A stretch of 64,000 nucleotides of DNA from an uncultured SAR116 cluster alpha proteobacterium (GTDB lineage: Bacteria > Pseudomonadota > Alphaproteobacteria > Puniceispirillales > Puniceispirillaceae): contig CABYPW010000001.1 of NCBI GenBank assembly GCA_902520885.1, positions 124,001 through 188,000 of the forward strand. Reading direction: 5' to 3'. A program made the position numbers and the translations under genes. Below, one piece after another: positions 37,374 through 45,987 of this stretch; position 1 is the stretch's first letter; each line of letters opens with the position of its first letter. The notes beneath the pieces are model-generated. The model did no database searches and had not been told where the DNA came from. It worked only from the letters and a program-made list of their open reading frames with translations.

Positions 37374-38957
37374 TTAGTCTTCCAGATAAATACCGCGGAA
37401 GGTATTGTTAAGGATATGAGAATTAGCAATCACATAACCTTTAACCTTTTTATTTAATGACACCACTCTGTCAGTGTAAGTTATTGGAAGTACGTAGGCT
37501 TCTTCTAGAGCTTTTTTCTCAAACTCGTGAACGATAGCTTTTCGCTTTTCGAAATTAACTTCACCTTTTTGTGCATCAAATAAAGCATCTAATTCGCGAT
37601 TAGTGGCCCTGCTGTAATTTGAAGGATTAACATCCCTTGAAAGATATTTAAAGTGCATGACTGTTGGGTCAGGAAGAAATGATGGTGCCCAATCTATGGT
37701 AGCATCGAAATTACCTTCCTTCCTGATTGTCACAAATTTACTTGTTGGGTTTGTGATCATTTCAGGATTCAGTCCACATTTTTTCCATTCTGACATTAAC
37801 CAAATTGCTATGTGGTCATAAGGGTGTGCAACTGCACGATTACTGTAAGTAAATTTCAGCCCCTCATATCCAGCCTCTTTTAGAAGTTCTTTAGCTTTAG
37901 CTCTGTTAGCTTCTGCATCTTTTCCAAAACCAACCAGCTGATATAATTCATCATCTGGAAGAGCATATTTTGTGTCGTACAACAAATACCCTGATGGCCT
38001 TGGAGCGGTGAAAGTGATCTTTGCTAGTTTTGGCAAGCCACCATGTCTATCTATGCATAGATTAAGAGCTTGTCGGACACGCACATCCTTGAATGGCTCG
38101 GATTCAGAATTTAAAGAGACAACCCACAGTGTCATAAGGGTTTTTGATTGATTTGTGTAATCATCACCCATCTGTTCTTGAAGAGTTTTGACCTCCGGAG
38201 GTGCAGTTGCTCTCCATTCTGCCATAATCTGCCCACCAACTAATGGTTCAACCAATCCTTTAATACGATAACCCTCTGTCCTGTCTAAACAGTTATCTCC
38301 ATGATGAAAATCGTCGTATTTCTCGCCGATGTAGGATTCACCCTTAACGTGCTCAACAAATTTGTATGGACCAGTTCCATTAACATTCTTTTTATGCCAG
38401 TTGGGATCCTTAGCAATGTCTTTAGCCGAATAAATAGCGTTAAAAGGTGATGCAAAACCATCCATCATAAAAGCGTCTGGACTATTTAATTTGAATACCA
38501 CGGTGTAATCGTCAGGTGTTTCAATACTATCCAAGCTTAGGTATAATGCTTTTCTTTGAGATAAAACGCCTTCTGGTGGGAATGCTATTCTTTCATAGCT
38601 AGCCTTTACGTCAGCAGAAGTTAGCGGTGTACCATCGTGAAATTTTACATTTTCATGCAATTTGAATGTATAGCTGAGACCGTCTTCAGCCATTTCCCAG
38701 CTTTTTGCAATGTCACCTTCTAAGTTTGGAAAGTTTTCCCAATCAAAGGTGAGTAATGTTGAGTAGTGTTGAGCTACGAAGTGCATAACAGCATAGGAAT
38801 TTGTTCCATGCATGTCATAGTTAGGCGGCTCTGCTTTGACCCCATACTTCAACGTTCCACCTTGCGTTGGACAAGAAGAATGACTTCCTGCAAAAGCGGT
38901 GGACGAAGCAATACAAGCTATCGCTGCTATCGCCGCTGATCTTAAAATTGATCGCAT
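37374..38957 (-). CDS. Family 5 substrate-binding protein (oligopeptide-type transporter)
   Basis: A 527-residue periplasmic binding protein. The signal peptide ends near residue 23 (SSTAFA then GSHSS), and the family pattern LAKSWE-like DIAKSWEMAEDGLSYTFKL lies near 86-104. A strong GGAGGA precedes the ATG. TATCGATA lies 31 nt upstream of the start. The ligand is unknown; this family binds peptides, glycosides and other solutes. Confidence 0.93.
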   Translation of the reverse strand: MRSILRSAAIAAIACIASSTAFAGSHSSCPTQGGTLKYGVKAEPPNYDMHGTNSYAVMHFVAQHYSTLLTFDWENFPNLEGDIAKSWEMAEDGLSYTFKLHENVKFHDGTPLTSADVKASYERIAFPPEGVLSQRKALYLSLDSIETPDDYTVVFKLNSPDAFMMDGFASPFNAIYSAKDIAKDPNWHKKNVNGTGPYKFVEHVKGESYIGEKYDDFHHGDNCLDRTEGYRIKGLVEPLVGGQIMAEWRATAPPEVKTLQEQMGDDYTNQSKTLMTLWVVSLNSESEPFKDVRVRQALNLCIDRHGGLPKLAKITFTAPRPSGYLLYDTKYALPDDELYQLVGFGKDAEANRAKAKELLKEAGYEGLKFTYSNRAVAHPYDHIAIWLMSEWKKCGLNPEMITNPTSKFVTIRKEGNFDATIDWAPSFLPDPTVMHFKYLSRDVNPSNYSRATNRELDALFDAQKGEVNFEKRKAIVHEFEKKALEEAYVLPITYTDRVVSLNKKVKGYVIANSHILNNTFRGIYLED

Positions 38958-38987
38958 TTTTTTCCTCCAAAATAGATCTTTCTATAA

Positions 38988-38995
38988 TATCGATA
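38988..38995. promoter_or_regulatory. TATCGATA palindrome upstream of the oligopeptide binding protein
   Basis: One of five identical palindromes found between genes in 38.9-59.5 kb. It is 31 nt upstream of the binding-protein start codon and overlaps a possible minus-strand -10 (TATTAT). A regulator-binding role is inferred from the recurrence. Confidence 0.5.
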
Positions 38996-39083
38996 AAGAT
39001 AACCATGAAGATTTAAATTATTCAAACATTTTTTATAATGTTTCTAATATTTTCTGCGATGCATAAAACAATTTATATGGGAT

Positions 39084-40208
39084 TTATGAATAATGACTTT
39101 TTATAAAAGGTTTTAAAATGTCCAAATCCACCTCAGTGCCTAGACCCAATCCCGTTGGTGCTCTTACTCTTCCTTTGTCGATCGTCAAGCTTTCCGAGAC
39201 TGGATCTACATCTAGATATTGATTAGTGATACTTACATCCCAATTAATATTCGGAACCAAACAAGACAGAATCGAAACAGCATTTCCGCTTATACTTGTC
39301 TCAGCCACCTTACCAGCAAGATTAATATTAAGACCTAGCGCATGAGCGTGTTTCGCAGCTTCAAGGACAGCTATCATACCTCCCAATTTAATCGTTTTCA
39401 AACTGCACCCCATGACAGCCGAAGCTTCTACTAACTCTGAAATATCGCTTAGACTGTGGACTCCCTCGTCTGCTCCCAGAGGCACTGAAGTTGAAGATGC
39501 AACATCTTTAATGTCCGAAATATCGTCAGCAGGAACCGGTTGCTCAAAAAAATCAATTCCCGATTCTCCTGCTTCGGAAGCAAATGTTTTTGCCTCAGTC
39601 AGATTAAATCCTTCATTGGCATCTGCAGAAATAAAGGCTGTATTTCCAAGTGCTTTCCTAATCGAGAAGCATCTCATTAAGTCTTCTTTAGCTGAGTTAG
39701 AACCAACTTTTATTTTAAACGCATCAAAACCCTCTTTTTGCTTTTCCTTAGCACGAGCTATTTCCTCATCTATTGTTCCACCTGCTATCATGTAAAGAGC
39801 TCTTGAGGAATCTCTTTTTGGACCTCCAAGAAGTTCTATTAAAGAACAATTATTCGTTCTTGCAAACAAATCTAATATGGCCATTTCTATGGCAGAAATA
39901 GCACCTTGATTCCCATACAAAGGCGTATTCAATAAAACTTTTATATCTGCTAAATTCTTTATATCAGAACCCACTACCATTGATTTGAGAAACTTTGCTG
40001 CTGATACCATTCCTTCGGCAAACTCACCTGTCATTGTAGGCGCAGAAGAAGCTTCTCCCCACCCAATAAGTCCATTATCGCCAGATATTTTTATTATGAG
40101 ATTATCAGCCGTATCAAGAATAACTCCGGCCATTTTTATTCTAGATTTTAAAGGCATTGATACCGAAAAAATTTCTACATTTTGAATGTTAACATTTATA
40201 TAGCTCAT
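39084..40208 (-). CDS. Enolase-superfamily enzyme (MLE/dipeptide epimerase-like)
   Basis: A mandelate racemase/muconate lactonizing enzyme subgroup protein of 374 residues. FKIKVG (about 161-166) gives the first catalytic lysine pair, metal ligands lie in ADANEG, FFEQP and GADEG, and the second lysine is in LKTIKLGG. The subgroup includes dipeptide epimerases, muconate cycloisomerases, o-succinylbenzoate synthases and N-succinylamino-acid racemases. Next to a peptide-type transporter epimerase is plausible; next to CoA and ring enzymes cycloisomerase is too. Confidence 0.85.
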   Translation of the reverse strand: MSYINVNIQNVEIFSVSMPLKSRIKMAGVILDTADNLIIKISGDNGLIGWGEASSAPTMTGEFAEGMVSAAKFLKSMVVGSDIKNLADIKVLLNTPLYGNQGAISAIEMAILDLFARTNNCSLIELLGGPKRDSSRALYMIAGGTIDEEIARAKEKQKEGFDAFKIKVGSNSAKEDLMRCFSIRKALGNTAFISADANEGFNLTEAKTFASEAGESGIDFFEQPVPADDISDIKDVASSTSVPLGADEGVHSLSDISELVEASAVMGCSLKTIKLGGMIAVLEAAKHAHALGLNINLAGKVAETSISGNAVSILSCLVPNINWDVSITNQYLDVDPVSESLTIDKGRVRAPTGLGLGTEVDLDILKPFIKSHYS

Positions 40209-40218
40209 ATAAATAATC

Positions 40219-41409
40219 CTACCTTGTAAATTGCTCGATTTCCTTATCCGACATACCTAAAAATTCTCTCAAAATTTCTTCATTATGTTCTCCCAAAAGT
40301 GGCGGGGGAAGGTTAGTTTCTTTTCCTCTTTTCCCATCAAAAGAGATTGGAAGACCAAGTGATTTTACAATACCGGCAGTTGGATGATCCAAATCTAGAA
40401 CCATACCATTTTCAATTGTCTGTGGGTGTGACAAAGATTGAGTAACTGTTCTAACCACGGCAACTGGAATCCCATTTTTCTGAAGCAGCTTGTGCCAATG
40501 TTCAGCATTCTCTTCAGATAACGCTTTTTCTATCAAATGCTCTAATTCTACCCTATTTTCGACTCTTGACGCATTTGATGAAAATTTTGGGTTTTCGCAC
40601 CATTGAATATTTTCCATAATTTCGCTAAACAGCCTAAATTGACCATCATTTCCGACTGATATTACTAACGCCCCTTCTCCGCATTTAAAGAGATTATAAG
40701 GGACAATATTTGGATGACCATTCCCATAACGTTTTGAGTCTCTTCCGGATATGAGATGATTCGAGGCTACGTTTGCCAGAAGAAAAATACCAGTATTATA
40801 TAGGTTAACGTCAATTAAAGAACCTGCACCAGTTAGATTTCTTTTGTTGAGAGCCGCAAGTATGCCTATAACTGCGTTCATTCCAGTAGCAATATCAACA
40901 ATTGCAACACCAAGTTTCATAGGCTCTCCATCAGCGGAACCAGTTATGGCCATCAATCCAGATTCTGCTTGTAAAAGAAAATCATACCCGGGCATTCCAC
41001 CATTTGGTCCTTTGTTTCCATACCCCGTTATTGAGCATCGAATAACTTGGTTTGCATTTGTTTTAAACCAATCATCAGTTAGACCCAGTTTTCCCAAGAG
41101 ACCCGGTTTAAAGTTATCAATAACAACGTCACTTTTTTTAATTAAATTCTTTAAAATTTTTAAGCCATCTGGAGTTTTGAAATCCAATGCAAGACTTTTT
41201 TTATTCCTATTAACTCCCAGAAAATAGGCTGCTTCTGTATCAGCAAATGGCGGGCCCCAATGTCTAGTGTCATCTCCTCTGGAAGGATGTTCTATTTTAA
41301 TTATGTTTGCTCCCATATCACCCAGCATCTGCGTACATAAGGGCCCAGCTAAAACGCGTGTTAAATCTAAAACAGTAACATTTTCCAATGCATCTTGTTG
41401 TTTATTCAT
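40219..41409 (-). CDS. Class III CoA-transferase (CaiB/BaiF family)
   Basis: Moves CoA between carboxylic acids. The family opening VLDLTRVLAGPLCTQMLGDMGA lies at about 13-34 and the expected catalytic aspartate is D172 in VDIATGM. The length of 396 residues is normal. Its position between an enolase-superfamily enzyme and a hydrolase/crotonase pair suggests it activates or swaps CoA on the imported acid before ring or chain cleavage. The substrate is unknown. Confidence 0.92.
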   Translation of the reverse strand: MNKQQDALENVTVLDLTRVLAGPLCTQMLGDMGANIIKIEHPSRGDDTRHWGPPFADTEAAYFLGVNRNKKSLALDFKTPDGLKILKNLIKKSDVVIDNFKPGLLGKLGLTDDWFKTNANQVIRCSITGYGNKGPNGGMPGYDFLLQAESGLMAITGSADGEPMKLGVAIVDIATGMNAVIGILAALNKRNLTGAGSLIDVNLYNTGIFLLANVASNHLISGRDSKRYGNGHPNIVPYNLFKCGEGALVISVGNDGQFRLFSEIMENIQWCENPKFSSNASRVENRVELEHLIEKALSEENAEHWHKLLQKNGIPVAVVRTVTQSLSHPQTIENGMVLDLDHPTAGIVKSLGLPISFDGKRGKETNLPPPLLGEHNEEILREFLGMSDKEIEQFTR

Positions 41410-41446
41410 ATTCTTTCCGAACTATTAAATAAAAAAATTTTCATTC

Positions 41447-42622
41447 CTATAATTTATCTATTAACCAATCAAACATTTCTGAGTAGGCTAGACTTGCATA
41501 ATCTCTTTGACAATGCTGTGCTCCACCCTCTTCAGGGGTAAAAACTCTTAATGTTTTATCTAGGGAACCTGATGCATTTAACAAAGATTTTGCATCCTCC
41601 AATGGCACCTGTTCATCTGCTGAACCATGGGTAATTAGAAATGGACAGCGCATATTTTGGACAACACCGTCAAGTTTGTAATCTGATAATTTTCCTAAAA
41701 CTTGATGCATGTTATCAACACCCAAAATCCAGCAAATATGATGACCTGGAACGCTCATTGATTCGTTAAACTTGGCTTCAATTCTTTTTTGCCAAGTCTT
41801 CTGATAATCCCATATTGCACCCCAGGCAATACACGCCTTAAGCCTTGGTTCCATAGATGCACATCTCGGGGCGTAATATCCCCCCAAACTTACCGCCATA
41901 ATACCAATTCGGTTTTTATCTACGTCTTCACGCGTTTCCAAATAATCTACGCAGGCTGAACCAGCTACTTCATAATCAGGTCTAAGAAACATTCCCCGAA
42001 ACCTTATTGCTTCACCAGTTCCAGGCCCATCCATCACAAGACATGAAAAACCCCTTTTTATGAGCTCTGGAACCCCTCTTGCATATTGAAGTTCTTTTGT
42101 AATATCTAGCCCATCAAAAAAAATCATGGTCGGATTTTTTGATTTTTTTGTGTTCTCTGCATGAACAAAATAACCCGGAAGAAAATTTCCCTCATAAGGA
42201 ACTTCTACAATCTCTATTTTGGGGGAAATACTTAGCTGCGCATGCTCATGAAAACATTCCACAGATTTTCTGTAAACATTTAACGCATGGTCATCTTTAA
42301 CTGTCCTAAACCTTTCTCCCCACTGATAATAACAAGATGCTCTCAAATAAAAAACGGAAGCAGAAATAGTATGTCCTCTATTTCTACAATCATCCGCTTT
42401 TTGTTTAAGTTCGTCCCCAAGCTCTTGCCAAGTAAAAAACCAAGCCTCATCATCCCCCAGCTTATTTTTTAACTTCCTTGCTGTTCGGTCAATTTCACCC
42501 ATGTCACTCGCGCCAACTACGGCTAGTCCTAGCATTCCACCAATCGCCGCGGACCACCTGTAATCCTCTGGAAAATAGGTAAACCATTCGGTAGTTTTCG
42601 GTCTGATATGTTGCATTTTCAC
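41447..42622 (-). CDS. Alpha/beta hydrolase of the FrsA/DUF1100-like group (copy 1)
   Basis: A 391-residue protein with an N-terminal helical cap (about 1-135) and an alpha/beta core. The catalytic triad is visible: S245 in AVSLGG, D336 in GSADEQVP and H370 in GGAQHCQ. Relatives include 2,6-dihydroxypseudooxynicotine hydrolase and the fungal Ayg1-type enzymes, which cut carbon-carbon bonds beside carbonyls, and also plain esterases. A paralogue of the same build lies at 48930-50153. Confidence 0.82.
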   Translation of the reverse strand: MKMQHIRPKTTEWFTYFPEDYRWSAAIGGMLGLAVVGASDMGEIDRTARKLKNKLGDDEAWFFTWQELGDELKQKADDCRNRGHTISASVFYLRASCYYQWGERFRTVKDDHALNVYRKSVECFHEHAQLSISPKIEIVEVPYEGNFLPGYFVHAENTKKSKNPTMIFFDGLDITKELQYARGVPELIKRGFSCLVMDGPGTGEAIRFRGMFLRPDYEVAGSACVDYLETREDVDKNRIGIMAVSLGGYYAPRCASMEPRLKACIAWGAIWDYQKTWQKRIEAKFNESMSVPGHHICWILGVDNMHQVLGKLSDYKLDGVVQNMRCPFLITHGSADEQVPLEDAKSLLNASGSLDKTLRVFTPEEGGAQHCQRDYASLAYSEMFDWLIDKL

Positions 42623-42661
42623 TCTCCGAAACTGGTTCCTTACTCTTTTAATAAACGCTGA

Positions 42662-43516
42662 TTATTTTTTCATATTATCATCATTCTCCAAACCGCTTAA
42701 GTATTGTTTTACTTCTGCTGCATTTCGATCTCTAAACTTTTTAAAGTCGGGTTTACGTTTTTCAAGAAATGCATGCATACCCTCGAGTGATTCTTCTGAA
42801 CCCCAGACGTGTGCAAGTAACTCCATTCCATGTTGCCAAGATGCATAAAGCTCATCTGATTCCGCATTGAGTGATTTTTTAGTCTGTCGCAATGTCTGGC
42901 CGCTGTGGCTATTAATCCTCTTGACCCATTCAAGTGTTTCCTCATACAATTTATCCTGAGGAACACACTTATTTATAAGACCAACCTTGACTGCCTCATC
43001 TGCTCTAAATGAACGTGCCAAAAATATCATCTCGCGTGCAATTCGTTCTCCAACTATACGGGGTAAATATTGTGTTGCGCCGACTGTTGGACATGCACCA
43101 ACTCGAGCTCCTGTTTGACCTAGTACTGCATTTTCAGATGCAATCACGAGGTCACACCAAAGCGCTAATTCATGGCCACCACCCATGCACCAGCCATTTA
43201 CCATCGCAATGACGGGTATAGGAACACCCCGAATAGCCATGGCAAGGCCTAGCATACGATCATTCCAATGAGCTGCATTTACCCAATTTAATCTTTTCAT
43301 TGCGTAAAAATCACCGCCAGCTGAAAATGCTTGTTCTCCAGCTCCAGTAATCACTATGCATGAGATCGATGGATCGTTTCTTGTTTCAAGGACTGCTTCA
43401 CGCAATTCATCTAATGTTTGTTCGCGAAAAGCGTTTCTTACCTCTGGTCTATTTATCGTAATCCAGGCGGCACTCTCTTTTACTTCAACAAGAATTTCAT
43501 TATATTTAGTTTTCAT
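42662..43516 (-). CDS. Crotonase-superfamily enzyme resembling MenB/BadI
   Basis: A 284-residue crotonase. AWITINRPEVRNAFR, AFSAGGDF and GWCMGGGHELAL mark the CoA and oxyanion site, and the late EKRKPDFKKF is like MenB and BadI, which form or open six-membered rings. After GQTGARVG the MenB/BadI aspartate position reads proline (CPTVGATQYL), so the chemistry is probably not that of either. AAGGA lies upstream of the ATG, which falls within the end of the VOC gene (11-nt overlap). Confidence 0.85.
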   Translation of the reverse strand: MKTKYNEILVEVKESAAWITINRPEVRNAFREQTLDELREAVLETRNDPSISCIVITGAGEQAFSAGGDFYAMKRLNWVNAAHWNDRMLGLAMAIRGVPIPVIAMVNGWCMGGGHELALWCDLVIASENAVLGQTGARVGACPTVGATQYLPRIVGERIAREMIFLARSFRADEAVKVGLINKCVPQDKLYEETLEWVKRINSHSGQTLRQTKKSLNAESDELYASWQHGMELLAHVWGSEESLEGMHAFLEKRKPDFKKFRDRNAAEVKQYLSGLENDDNMKK

Positions 43517-43946
43517 TTTTTATTCCTTTTCCATTTTTGTTTTCCACGATCTCAACTAAAATACTGCTCGTATCTGATGGGTGCATAAAAAACATCTTTC
43601 GACCATGGTGGCCCTTTGACGGTTCGCCAAGCGCCCTCATTTTATTATTTTTAATTTTTTTTGATGATTCTTCCGCATCGGTTGTTAAAGCGCAGAAATG
43701 ATGCATAGCTCCTTTAGGATTGCGCTCCAAAAACTTAGCTATGGGGCTTTGATCATTTAAGGGTTCGATGAGCTCGATTTTTACATTCTGAAAATGAATG
43801 TATGCCATTCTAATTCCTTGTTCAGAAACAATTTTTGGTGATGTAATCTCAGCACCAAAAAGCTTTGAGTACTGTTCTAAAACTGGCTCAATTTTAGGAA
43901 CAGCAATCGCGATGTGATCAAGTACATTTTCTGCAACTTTTTCCAA
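43506..43946 (-). CDS. VOC-family protein, methylmalonyl-CoA epimerase-like
   Basis: A vicinal-oxygen-chelate fold protein with the repeated beta-alpha-beta pattern. DHIAIAVPKIEP is the typical opening and AMHHFCALT the second metal region; the last metal ligand is likely E in ILVEIVE. I choose a TTG start at 43946 because GGGAGGTG lies 5 nt upstream; the longer frame from a TTG at 43964 would put that site inside the gene. It may move a CoA-acid stereocentre or act on another CoA substrate in the same operon. Confidence 0.8.
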   Translation of the reverse strand: MEKVAENVLDHIAIAVPKIEPVLEQYSKLFGAEITSPKIVSEQGIRMAYIHFQNVKIELIEPLNDQSPIAKFLERNPKGAMHHFCALTTDAEESSKKIKNNKMRALGEPSKGHHGRKMFFMHPSDTSSILVEIVENKNGKGIKNEN

Positions 43947-43981
43947 AATCACCTCCCAATACAAATTCCATTAACTAAAAA

Positions 43982-43989
43982 TATCGATA
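43982..43989. promoter_or_regulatory. TATCGATA palindrome upstream of the VOC gene
   Basis: Identical to four other intergenic sites in this region. It lies in the gap between the TauE gene and the VOC gene, 36 nt before the preferred VOC start, so it probably controls the operon from VOC downward. A role as operator is inferred. Confidence 0.5.
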
Positions 43990-44008
43990 ATTATTTGATT
44001 TGCAAGTG

Positions 44009-44773
44009 TTATGAACTTAAAATTAATGCAATGCCAAGACAAAATAGTACCGCATAGGTAATATACCTGAAATAATTTTCAGACACGATGTCAAAGAGAA
44101 ATATCCCAGTTTTTAAACCGATTGAAAGAGGAATAGACAATAGAAAACCTAAAGCAATAAACCTCGAATCAAAGCCTTCTACAAAAATAAAATAAGCAAA
44201 AAAAGATAAAATCGTAAAAATAATTACTAACTGGATATTGCTTTGAATAATATCTTTTTCAACTGGTGATGATAAAAAATAAATTCCTGTAAATGGTCCA
44301 GTAGGGACCCCAAAAAACCCTGAAAAAAGTCCCGTTACCCAACCAAACCCTAGCGAGATAAGTCTAGTTTGCGGGCCATTATATCTCCATCCTGAGAATA
44401 AAATAAACGTGCCGACAAGAATAAAGATACCCATGTAAAAAGTGATTTCTGAAATTTCATTTTGAAAAAGAAAGTTTAGCCCAATGAATGCTCCAACACA
44501 GAGGCCCAGACTGTAAAAAAGAGTGATTCTTTTTTGTGAATATTTTACAGCCCTTCTTATTGTAAAGGTAACTCCGACTAAACCTGATAAGATAATAATG
44601 TTCATTCCTGGGATAGGCCCAAGAAGAAGAGTGTAGCAAGGCAACATAAATAATGACCCTGCAAAACCGGTAAATCCACGAATAACACCTCCAAGAAAAG
44701 CTATTAAAACGCAGATCAAAAGAGTAGCTAATTCTAGCTCAAACAGTTCAAAAAATCCAATGGTCATGGTCAA
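44009..44773 (-). CDS. TauE/SafE-family permease (second)
   Basis: A 254-residue, roughly eight-helix membrane protein with the glycine-rich GGVIRGFTGFAGSLFMLP near 29-46 and GLFSGFFGVPTGPFTGIY near 148-165. These match TauE/SafE repeats loosely. It begins the minus-strand catabolic run; a gap of 62 nt holding TATCGATA follows. It may export an organic anion or take one up. Confidence 0.75.
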   Translation of the reverse strand: MTMTIGFFELFELELATLLICVLIAFLGGVIRGFTGFAGSLFMLPCYTLLLGPIPGMNIIILSGLVGVTFTIRRAVKYSQKRITLFYSLGLCVGAFIGLNFLFQNEISEITFYMGIFILVGTFILFSGWRYNGPQTRLISLGFGWVTGLFSGFFGVPTGPFTGIYFLSSPVEKDIIQSNIQLVIIFTILSFFAYFIFVEGFDSRFIALGFLLSIPLSIGLKTGIFLFDIVSENYFRYITYAVLFCLGIALILSS

Positions 44774-44872
44774 AAACTAGAGGAACAGTTAAAAAATTAG
44801 TTCGTTTTTATATCTTGTAAGTGAATTTATTAATAGTTGTTTTTTACTTTCGAAGTACATTAACATTTTATT

Positions 44873-44894
44873 AAATTAATTAGATAATTAATTT
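44873..44894. promoter_or_regulatory. AT-rich perfect inverted repeat upstream of the cyclase operon
   Basis: AAATTAATTA, two bases GA, then TAATTAATTT. It lies 63 nt before the TTG start of the cyclase gene, in a 183-nt gap between divergent units, where a regulator could bind. All arms are A or T, so chance is more likely than for the mixed-base sites. Confidence 0.3.
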
Positions 44895-44956
44895 TGCATT
44901 GTTAATCATTCGCTATTAGAAAAACTTGTTTTATTCTAAAATAAAGGGAGAAAGAA

Positions 44957-45928
44957 TTGACGAAAAAGAAAATTAACAGAGAGGATTTAAGTATAGCAGC
45001 TGAAAAGTATAAAAATTGGGGTAAATGGGGGCCAGACGATGAAATAGGTACCTTAAATTATACTACAGCAAATGATATTGTTGAAGCATCAAGGTTAGTT
45101 AATAAAGGCAAAGTAATCTCTCTTGCCTTAAATTTTGACTCTCGTGGTCCTCAAGGTGCTAAATCTAAATATCAATCATTAGGCAGAATAAACCCACTTC
45201 ATACAATGTTGAGAACCGGCACTGATGCTTATTCTGGTGTTCTCGACCAGCGTGGTATTCGAGCGGCAGATGATATGATTGTAATGCCACTTCAATCTGG
45301 GACCCAATGGGATGGTCTCGGGCATGTATTTTACGAAAATTTTATGTGGAATGGATATGATTGTAGAGAGGTGACTTCTTCAGGTGCTCAAAAATGTGGA
45401 ATAGAAAAAACCAAAAATAAGATGGTGGGTCGAGGCGTTTTGCTTGACGTTCCAAAAGAAATGGGGATGGCACGTCTTGAGGATGGTTATGGTATCACAT
45501 GCGAAGATTTGGAAAGAACCGCTAAATCTCAGCAGGTAGAAATTAAACGTGGAGATTATGTTATTGTTCGTACTGGTCAAATGGAAGAAATGCTTAAGAC
45601 CGGCAGTTGGGATGGTTACCCAGGCGGTGATGCACCAGGGTTTGCCTTTGAAACGCTGGAATGGTTGCAAGAAAAAGAAATTTCTGCAATAGCATCAGAT
45701 ACTTGGGGGTGTGAGGTGCGACCTAATGAATCAGAAGAAGGTATTAACCAACCATGGCACTGGATTACAATTCCTATAATGGGAATCACAATGGGTGAGA
45801 TTTTTTTTCTTGGTGATTTAGCATCAGATTGTGCAAATGACGGGATTTACGAATTTATGTTTGTTGCACCTGCCTTGCCGATTACGGGTGCAGTTGGTTC
45901 ACCTACTAATCCGCTTGCTATAAAGTAA
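44957..45928 (+). CDS. Cyclase-family metal-dependent hydrolase
   Basis: A 323-residue member of the cyclase/kynurenine formamidase superfamily. The metal motif SGTQWDGLGH is at 114-123 (D119 and H123), in place of the classic HxGTHxD. Relatives open cyclic imides, amides or lactones, or act on kynurenine. It starts at TTG with GGGAG 6 nt upstream and heads a four-gene operon ending at a terminator near 50.2 kb. The substrate is unknown. Confidence 0.82.
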   Translation: MTKKKINREDLSIAAEKYKNWGKWGPDDEIGTLNYTTANDIVEASRLVNKGKVISLALNFDSRGPQGAKSKYQSLGRINPLHTMLRTGTDAYSGVLDQRGIRAADDMIVMPLQSGTQWDGLGHVFYENFMWNGYDCREVTSSGAQKCGIEKTKNKMVGRGVLLDVPKEMGMARLEDGYGITCEDLERTAKSQQVEIKRGDYVIVRTGQMEEMLKTGSWDGYPGGDAPGFAFETLEWLQEKEISAIASDTWGCEVRPNESEEGINQPWHWITIPIMGITMGEIFFLGDLASDCANDGIYEFMFVAPALPITGAVGSPTNPLAIK

Positions 45929-45987
45929 AGTGATGGGTGAGAATCCTACTAACTTAAATTTAGTTTAACATAATGGAATGGTAAAAA

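Noticed and set aside
39024-39043. AAACATT..AATGTTT inverted repeat after the enolase-superfamily gene
   Set aside because: The stem is short and AT-only apart from one pair, and no T-run follows on the minus strand; not supported as a terminator.
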